Assembly (NCBI GenBank): GCA_045046905.1
Contig: JASFYU010000053.1
Location: 1 to 38,979 of the forward strand
Direction of reading: 5' to 3'
Length of the DNA stretch: 38,979 nucleotides
From: JASFYU01 sp045046905
GTDB taxonomy: Bacteria > Bacteroidota > Bacteroidia > Flavobacteriales > Flavobacteriaceae
In this document: piece after piece, positions 34,501-38,979 of the stretch
Numbering within the stretch: position 1 is the first letter of the stretch
Layout of the letters: each line of letters starts with the position of its first letter
Notes under the pieces: generated by a model
The model's input: the letters and a program-made list of their open reading frames with translations, nothing else
What the model was told of the DNA's origin: nothing
Database searches by the model: none
Program-made: the position numbers and the translations under genes

Positions 34501-34592
34501 CGATTGTTTTCTCTCAAGAAAATGCAGATGAATTACTTTCTAGACTACAAACTATCTTCAAAGAAGATTATATGACCTACATATGTGACTAA
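31551..34592 (+). CDS. Three-domain fusion: APH-like kinase, M23 peptidase, class-III PLP enzyme (phospho-lyase-like)
   Basis: I choose the ATG at 31551 (MGVDYLAIQIK) because sequence before it includes a repeat. The 1,013-residue protein has an aminoglycoside-phosphotransferase/hydroxylysine-kinase-like domain (about 1-345; catalytic loop H203-NDANDNN, Mg site DYGD from D227). An M23 metallopeptidase domain follows (about 430-565; H441, D445, H532-x-H534, all zinc ligands present). A class-III aminotransferase fold (about 590-1013) has PLP Asp821 in SDEVQ and Lys851 in 'TIGKPIGNGHP', close to ethanolamine-phosphate and phospho-hydroxylysine phospho-lyases. A kinase-then-phospho-lyase route on an amino alcohol or hydroxylysine is the simplest reading; the M23 role is puzzling. 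The next frame overlaps by 8 bp. Confidence 0.88.
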   Translation: MGVDYLAIQIKTDQAEKIVEDLYQLKGTATVLPGEVDFNFRIKTASDSYILKISRPDEEVSYIEFQQELLNYVVNSEDEIGAPKTFSDRDGKFISEIIDAAGNVRKVRLLSWIDGRLWSSVNPIKDNLLFSLGEEAGKLTNALQGFDHPKAHREFVWDVAQAEWTYEYAHLFSEKHQKIASYFQNQFKSFQKEYKQLRKGVVHNDANDNNIIVTNDLINPQVKAIIDYGDAVSTPIINDLAVATAYAIMHKPDALAAALPIVKGYHAQFALAEEELKFLYNLIAMRLIISVTKSAINKQKEPDNAYLLISEKPAWNVLEKWIDVDENLAHYSFREACGYTPHPNENMFTTWAAQQIFKLHSFFPTLNFNEVFSLDLGVSSTWLGQASEYNDIDYSTYKINSLQKERPNSLLVGAYNEARPFYNTAAYQKEGNSGPQYRTIHLGSDFFVPVETPIHSFYGGKVISLHNIASNKDYGNVLILEHQTDNGISFYTLYGHLSNRSLAILNVGDTVKKGDLIAYIGNVEENGNWVPHLHFQVILALLGIENDFPGVAYPNQKEVFKSICPNPNVLFKAKETNQNHESTIQEILSYRNAHLGKSLSVSYDEPLKIVRGEGVYLIDNTGRKYLDTVNNVAHVGHEHPRVVKAGQQQMGILNTNTRYLNENINEFAKELLSTFPENLSVVYFVNSGSEAMELAMRMIKVNTGQKDMIAVEIGYHGNANACIDISSYKFDGKGGSGSSEYTHIVPLPDTYRGLYVGENTGADYAKHIQEQIDTIQTKGRNVAGFICEPIVSCGGQVELPKEYLKIAYQAVRDAGGLCLSDEVQVGCGRVGSHFWGFELHDVIPDIVTIGKPIGNGHPLAAVVCTQEVASGFANGMEYFNTFGGNPVSSAIGREVLRVIKDENLQENALTTGNYLKDGLRKLQQDFPIIGDIRGQGLFLGIELVDENKKPLTKKAAYLTNRMKDFAILMSTDGKDNNVLKVKPPIVFSQENADELLSRLQTIFKEDYMTYICD

Positions 34593-34867
34593 ATTTTATT
34601 TACTAGTTGGCTTAGCCGCTTTGATTTCTTGTAGCTCATTGGTAACAAAAGAAAAAAAGCAAATCTTTCACAATGACCATACGGTCTTTGGAGAAAATAA
34701 ACTTGATCCTCATGCTGATTTTTTTGCTTACGAATCTGAGACCTTGGGCAATAAAAATAATCTAGAAAATTCAAGTCGTTATCGATCCTTAAATGGAGAT
34801 TGGAAATTTCATTGGGTAAGATCACCGAAAGATAGAATACATGATTTTTATGTAGAAAAGCTAATTA
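34585..34867 (+). pseudogene. 5' remnant of a GH2 beta-galactosidase
   Basis: From a GTG start, the reading frame gives a lipoprotein signal (LLVGLAALISCSS) and then 'NKLDPHADFFAYESETLGN...SRYRSLNGDWKFHWVRSPKDRIHDFYVEKLI', the N-terminal block of GH2 beta-galactosidases of about 1,000 residues. It is cut at the IS end at 34868 and stops by chance two codons into the IS (34872). The sugar-binding and catalytic domains are gone. The start overlaps the fusion gene, so the pair was an operon before the insertion. Confidence 0.8.
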
Positions 34868-36129
34868 CATGACAAAAATTGTGCTATGTTGATTTCCAAT
34901 GGTTTTAGTGCGTTGAGCAGGCAATTGGCAATATAATCGAGTCCATATTTAAATATTGCTCTAGCTCTCCTGCCGTGCTTCTTTATCTTTATCGGACTTA
35001 TATTTTGGTGGAGGTATATTCCCACTTTGTAGCACCATACGAAGGCCAACATGACCAGGAGCACTAATTTTTCGATACGCTCGAGGTCGGTAAGGTGAGT
35101 TTTCTCGATATCGAATCCACTAGACTTCATGGCCTTGAAGCACATCTCGATCTGCCATCGATTTGCATAATCCTGCTTAGACTCCTGTGGCCTGTTATAC
35201 CAACTATATGTTGAAATGGGCTTTTAGAAATTGAAATATTTTTTTGCAGATTGATAAGAAAAATCTATTCATAGCCTTAGTTACGAATCTATTTTACGAA
35301 AAAAATATGTGAAAAAAGAAACTATTTATTAAGCTTATTTTGATGTATAATTGGTATTAAAGGAGACGATAATAAGAAAATCCCCTTTTTGAAGCTTGCA
35401 GCCCGAGAGATAATAGTATTGACCGTTGATGGAAACAATTTTGTCGTAGTGGCTATACTGTCCGACCCTTAGGTCGTTGAACAGCCAAGAGGCCTTTATC
35501 TCTCTTCCCTTTCGGGGAAGGTATACCTTGAAGTTGTTTCGGATACGGATATGGTACCTTATCCGTTCCCTGTTCAGGTAGGGTATCCATTTCTCCCCTA
35601 CGAACTCCCTGTCCGCCACAAGGTATTCTATACATTGTTTTGCGAACAAACCTACAAAGTGCTCGATAATATCTAAACGTTCTTGGCTGTTGGAGTTACC
35701 TCTCTTGTCGAGCATGGTAAAGAGTAAAGGAAAGGCAACCCCTTGATATACCACGCCTAGTATGAAGATATTGATATCTGTTTTTCCAAACCTCCAGTTG
35801 GTACGGTCGATTGTCAACTTTAACCTGTCCTGTCCGTGCAACAGGGAAAAGATTAGTTTGGCTATCAAGTCCGTGTCCAGGGCATAGTGCGCGATGAAAC
35901 GCTGAATCCGCCTGAGCGAAGAACCGGACAGTGTCGCATGGTCGAAGGCGTTGGCCAGTTTGTCAAAGGTGACCGTTTGTACCTTGCACAGCGAGCATAC
36001 GAAAAGTGAAATGAGCTTTACCCTTGCCAAATTTAATTTTCCTCGGAAATGTGTATTCAGAACTGCTGTCAATTCATTATTTTTAAGGCAGGCATTGGTT
36101 TTTTTCATTAGAAAAATAAGTGGTATCAT
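34861..36129 (-). pseudogene. IS4-family DDE transposase, interrupted by a MITE-like insertion
   Basis: The N-terminal part (36129 down to 35357) holds DDE residues in 'TIDRTNWRFGKTDINIFILGVVYQG' and 'EYLVADREFVGEKW'. The C-terminal part (35194 down to 34861) holds the YREK-like 'YANRWQIEMCFKAMKSSG'. Between them lies 159 bp of foreign DNA plus one copy of a 3-bp duplication. Without it the frame is 369 codons, divisible by three, and reads 'LIIVSFNRPQESKQDYANRW', just as family members do. The stop codon (TAG, 34861-34863) is beyond the IS end, in beta-galactosidase DNA. As it stands the gene stops within the insertion (at 35335) and is inactive. Confidence 0.88.
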
Positions 36130-36215
36130 CTTTCTAAAGCACTGAAAATCAATTATTTATCCTAATATTTTAACACCTAATCTATTGATTTTCAATAGAT
36201 TGTATTTTTGTCATG
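34868..36215 (-). mobile_element. IS4-family insertion sequence
   Basis: The ends CATGACAAAAAT (34868-34879) and ATTTTTGTCATG (36204-36215) are perfect 12-bp inverted repeats. Because CATG is palindromic, the true ends may be ACAAAAAT...ATTTTTGT with a CATG target duplication. Inside the right end lies CTATTGA...TCAATAG (36182-36198). The element split a GH2 gene on its left and faces a sulfatase 3' end on its right, so it is linked to a deletion. Confidence 0.85.
35198..35356. mobile_element. 159-bp MITE-like element with TTA target duplication
   Basis: The element begins TACCAACTATATGTTGAAAT and ends with ATTTTGATGTATAATTGGTA; the first 26 bp match the reverse complement of the last 26 bp at 19 positions, with all mismatches transitions. 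Direct repeats TTA flank it (35195-35197 and 35357-35359). It codes for nothing and must have been moved in trans. A 3-bp TNA duplication is typical of the IS1031 group of IS5, but the source is unknown. Confidence 0.8.
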
Positions 36216-36243
36216 TACTAAATATGCATATATCAAAACACTT

Positions 36244-36504
36244 GTCGGCCCATCGCGCTTATTTGACAACATTGAAGACCCCTACCAAATGAATAATTTG
36301 GTTAATAAATCAGAATATGCAAGAGTATAGGAACAGTTGGAACAGAAGCTTCAGGTTGAATTTAAAAAAATAGGAGATGAATTCAAGCCAAGGCAATATT
36401 ATATTGATAAATGGAATTACAAAATAAATGATGGTGGTGCTATACCTTATTCCCACGAAGCGTCTTCCGACATTGTATTTCAAGGCCCTAGATTGAATAA
36501 ATAA
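36244..36504 (+). pseudogene. 3' remnant of a sulfatase
   Basis: The frame from 36244 reads 'LFDNIEDPYQMNNLVNKSEYARV', then a TAG (36328-36330), then 'EQLEQKLQVEFKKIGDEFKPRQYYIDKWNYKINDG' and ends at TAA 36502. 'YDxxxDPYQMxNLVN' and the K-I-G-D-E-F tail are the C-terminus of formylglycine sulfatases (S1 family). The N-terminal catalytic part is absent, lost with the beta-galactosidase 3' end. Such enzymes desulfate algal polysaccharides. Confidence 0.75.
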
Positions 36505-36537
36505 ACAATATAGTACTTAACAGTAAACAATATAGTT

Positions 36538-37806
36538 ATGAATAATCAAAATAAATTTGATCTCACAAGAAGAAACTTCATTCAAAATATTGGGGTAGGT
36601 GCGGCGGCCGTTGGTACATTTTCGCTGACTTCCTGTGGAGGAGGTATTAACAATCTACCTAAAGATTCTGACGGCAATGTCATTCCTGGGTTCGGGAAAG
36701 CAGGCAATAAGCAGTCGAATCAAGCGGTGACTAAAAGTACAGATGTCTGGCAGTCAAAATCAGATCGAAAAATCCGTGTGGGTATCGCGGGTTATGGGCT
36801 AACTAAATTTGGAGCGTCTTTTTTCTATCAAAATCATCCTAATGTTAAAGTGGTTGCGGCAACAGACCTAGATCCTGAACGTTGTGCAGCTTTGGCTAAG
36901 GAAGTGGGTGCCCCCAAGACTTACCCATCTTGCGAAGAAATGATCAAAGACAAAAGTATTGAGGCTATATTTATTGCGACAGACGCACCCAGTCATGCGC
37001 GCTTGGCGATTATGGCGCTGAATCATGACAAGCATGTGTGCTCTGCGGTACCGGCGGTATTTGGTTTTGAAGCAGAGGGAGAGGCTGAAGCATTATTTAA
37101 TGCTGTCAAAAGAAGCGGTATGAAATACATGATGAACGAGACATCGACATTTCATGAGGATCTCTACGCGAAAAGAATGCAATATCAGGCAGGTGCATTA
37201 GGGAAGCTTATTTATTCAGAAGGTGAATACTATCATGATAATATTGGAACTCTTGGAAGTTATAACCCTAAGAACGGCAAGATCGATACGAATGGTTGGC
37301 GACGTGCTCTTATACCGATGTGGTATCCAACGCATGCTACGGCGTATTTTGTTTCCGTGGCGGTTGGCCAGCGATTGACCGAAGTTTCTTGTTTGGGAAC
37401 AGAGAGTCTTTACATTGAGTATAAAGATGGGAAAAATGCGCACAAGAACCCCTTTGGTACGGAAGCCGCTTTATTTAAAACGAGTGAAGGTGGCATGTCT
37501 CGCATGGTAATCAGCTGGGATATGAAAAATGCGCACGGTGAAAAGGGCCGTGTCTATGGTCAGAAGTCACACGACGAAACAATCAATGGCGCTCGCCCTG
37601 GCTTGCCGCCTCTTGGCGTTGACCCTGGTCATCACGGAGGTTCTCACGGACAACTTACCAATAACTTTATAGAATCCATTCTCCTGGATCAAAAACCCAT
37701 CGTGGGTGTGAGTGAGGCGCTAAACATGACCCTGTCTGGCGTGATTGCACACAAGTCTGCGATCAAGGGTGGGGAGTGGATGAAGATTCCTCAATATCAG
37801 ATATAG
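36538..37806 (+). CDS. Gfo/Idh/MocA family oxidoreductase, Tat-exported lipoprotein-like
   Basis: The 422-residue protein has a Tat signal (L-T-R-R-N-F-I-Q, residues 9-16, then a hydrophobic stretch) ending in 'LTSCGGG', so it may be a Tat lipoprotein. The NAD(P)-binding fold starts about residue 79 ('IRVGIAGYGLTKFGASFF'), with 'VVAATDLDPERCAALAKEVG' after it. The position of the usual C-E-K-P motif reads 'CSAVPAVFG', so the EKP lysine is missing; a SAVPA variant occurs in some family branches. The C-terminal domain binds the sugar substrate. It stands 33 bp after the sulfatase remnant, consistent with a polysaccharide-utilisation locus. The substrate is not known. Confidence 0.85.
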   Translation: MNNQNKFDLTRRNFIQNIGVGAAAVGTFSLTSCGGGINNLPKDSDGNVIPGFGKAGNKQSNQAVTKSTDVWQSKSDRKIRVGIAGYGLTKFGASFFYQNHPNVKVVAATDLDPERCAALAKEVGAPKTYPSCEEMIKDKSIEAIFIATDAPSHARLAIMALNHDKHVCSAVPAVFGFEAEGEAEALFNAVKRSGMKYMMNETSTFHEDLYAKRMQYQAGALGKLIYSEGEYYHDNIGTLGSYNPKNGKIDTNGWRRALIPMWYPTHATAYFVSVAVGQRLTEVSCLGTESLYIEYKDGKNAHKNPFGTEAALFKTSEGGMSRMVISWDMKNAHGEKGRVYGQKSHDETINGARPGLPPLGVDPGHHGGSHGQLTNNFIESILLDQKPIVGVSEALNMTLSGVIAHKSAIKGGEWMKIPQYQI

Positions 37807-37973
37807 TGAGAAATTTCCTTATGATATACCAAAAAAATCAACTGTTGTTTTAGCGTTGGAATCGGCACCAGGTGGAACCCGGATTTCTCAGCCGATTGCA
37901 GGCAAGCAACAAAAAGAAGTACAGGTTATTTCCCCTGCTAGCACAAGCAGAAAAAAACACATGAGTGCTAGAG

Positions 37974-37988
37974 CGAGCGTCACGCTCG
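37974..37988. repeat. REP hairpin left of the RAYT gene
   Basis: CGAGCGT and ACGCTCG flank a single C (perfect 7-bp arms), and GTACCG follows. It is the counterpart, in opposite orientation, of the hairpin at 38678-38700. Confidence 0.6.
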
Positions 37989-38074
37989 TACCGTATTGAG
38001 TAAGAAGGGTATAAATAAACAGTACAGGTACAAGCAAGATGTTTACACCAGCGAAAAAAGAAGAAAAAGTAAAA

Positions 38075-38647
38075 ATGAGTAGAAAACACAAATTTAACAA
38101 CCCAACCGCAGCGTACTTCATAAGTTTCGCGACCGTGTATTGGTTAGATGTGTTTACTAGACAGGCCTATTTTTCAATATTAGAAAAGGCCGTTAAATAT
38201 TGCAGAGCAGAAAAAGGGATGGAGGTTTTTGCATATTATTTTATGCCCAGTCACGTGCATTTTGTTTTTAGGTCAGATAATGATAATCCATCAGGTTTGC
38301 TTCGATATTTTAAAGGCTATACGGCTAGAAAACTGATAAAAGAAATTGAAGAAAACCCACAAGAAAGTAGAAAATAATGGCTGCTATGGATGATGGAAAG
38401 AGCGGGAGAAACGAAGAGTAATGTAGCCCATAGACAATTTTGGCAGCAACACAATAAACCTATTGAACTGTGGAGTAGCAAAGTCATCAAACAAAAAATA
38501 GACTATATACATAACAACCCTGTAGAAGCAGGCTTTGTAACAAACTCCATAGATTGGAAATACAGTAGTGCAAGAAACTATGCTGAAGATGAAGCTGTAT
38601 TGAAAATTGATAATAAAGGAATGCATCTGGGAATGATGAAGTTATGA
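38075..38647 (+). pseudogene. REP-associated tyrosine transposase (RAYT, Y1/IS200-like) with nonsense mutation
   Basis: Read through one in-frame TAA (38375-38377) the gene is 191 codons, the normal size for this family. It starts MSRKHKFNNPTAAYFISFAT, has the HUH motif H60-V-H62 in 'MPSHVHFVF', and after the stop 'WLLWMMERAG' and 'YIHNNPVEAG', where the probable catalytic Tyr144 lies. Relatives read 'NPQESRKEWLLWMM', so the TAA is a GAA-to-TAA change. Both parts are in the same frame and otherwise intact. REP hairpins lie on both sides, as for genes that mobilise REP sequences. Confidence 0.85.
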
Positions 38648-38677
38648 GAGCATTAATTCAGCATATTGGCCGTACCG

Positions 38678-38700
38678 GGCACAAGCGTGACGCTTGCGCC
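38678..38700. repeat. REP hairpin right of the RAYT gene
   Basis: GGC-A-CAAGCGT pairs with ACGCTTG-C-GCC around a single G (10 bp with one mismatch). The sequence CGTACCG (38671-38677) stands just before it and a near-copy follows the left hairpin. It ends 53 bp past the RAYT stop. Confidence 0.6.
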
Positions 38701-38793
38701 AGCGGGGGCTTGGCTTGTATCCCCTCTTAAAGCTAACAATTGATAAAAATAATTATCTTAAAATTAGAACACGCAAGAAAGCTCTGAAACCTT

Positions 38794-38882
38794 TTGTCGA
38801 ATAATATTTTAAGATTATTTTTCCCTTAAAACTATATAGGGTTGACTTTTCCTTATACCATAAGGGTAGATTTATTCGACAA
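38794..38882. repeat. 89-bp element with nested inverted repeats
   Basis: The outer arms TTGTCGAATAA (38794-38804) and TTATTCGACAA (38872-38882) are perfect complements. Inside, CCCTTA (38823-38828) pairs with TAAGGG (38861-38866), and CCTTATACCATAAGG (38851-38865) is a competing hairpin. It resembles a small MITE or a structured RNA; it has no coding content. Confidence 0.55.
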
Positions 38883-38979
38883 GTCATCGTTTTTGCTGAC
38901 GGAACGTTTTAAAGCCCCATATCTCAATATTAATTTATTGACATATACCCATTGCACAAAACTGAGGATTGAAATTGTG

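Larger units (their letters stand above)
38648..38979. other. Gene-free end of the window (332 bp)
   Basis: It holds the right REP hairpin and the palindromic element at 38794-38882. No coding frame of quality is seen up to the window edge. Confidence 0.5.

Noticed and set aside
1..38979. CRISPR array, tRNA or rRNA genes
   Set aside because: No regularly spaced direct repeats, no cloverleaf with TTCGANNC-type arms and no rRNA-like blocks were recognised by eye. A covariance-model scan would be needed to exclude a tRNA fully.

Overview
The window looks like a chromosomal segment of a marine flavobacterium (Flavobacteriaceae, perhaps the Maribacter/Zobellia/Arenibacter neighbourhood). The grounds are AT-rich DNA, TAnnTTTG-type -7 promoter boxes, weak or absent Shine-Dalgarno sites, a PorP/SprF-type type IX secretion protein, DUF4834, a two-TM DUF4870 pair, Bacteroidota-type YfhO and BatA/vWA proteins, and remnants of polysaccharide-degradation genes (GH2 beta-galactosidase, sulfatase). 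The genus is an inference from gene content, not a match.

Layout. 160-6893: an outer-membrane beta-barrel gene (-) diverges from a four-gene + operon (DUF4834, YfhO membrane protein, GT4 glycosyltransferase, Wzx-like flippase) that probably builds or exports a surface glycan. 7065-7952: a DUF1080 lipoprotein. 8057-13136: a secreted arginine-rich protein (-), then uvrA and a two-domain sulfurtransferase as a tight - operon. 13387-15395: a tandem duplication of an ECF sigma factor, each copy followed by a 47-codon gene of matching length and sequence. 15408-20026: endonuclease III without Fe-S cysteines, a Bcp peroxiredoxin, a large conserved protein of uncertain role, an MBL-fold hydrolase and a small membrane-anchored protein; two copies of an interspersed inverted repeat sit between convergent genes. 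20027-24550: a compact - operon (vWA/BatA membrane protein, dihydroorotase homologue lacking metal ligands, two DUF4870 membrane proteins, carboxylesterase). 24986-30882: GT2 glycosyltransferase, a LuxR-type response regulator whose phospho-acceptor Asp is Glu, a long gene-free stretch, PorP/SprF with a SPOR-like tail, and a PD40 protein.

31300-38900 reads as accessory DNA. It starts with a three-domain fusion (APH-like kinase, M23 peptidase, class-III PLP enzyme) and then holds a decayed polysaccharide-utilisation locus. The 5' end of a GH2 beta-galactosidase is cut by an IS4-type element, and on the other side of the IS lies only the 3' end of a sulfatase, so DNA between them was lost. The IS transposase itself is interrupted by a 159-bp MITE-like element with a 3-bp target duplication; removing it restores one 368-codon frame exactly. 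A Tat-signal Gfo/Idh/MocA oxidoreductase follows, then a REP-associated tyrosine transposase (RAYT) killed by one in-frame stop and flanked by REP hairpins.

The most interesting candidates are the duplicated sigma-factor/47-aa module, the kinase-peptidase-PLP fusion, the nested mobile-element scar and the aspartate-less response regulator. No tRNA, rRNA or CRISPR array was recognised.
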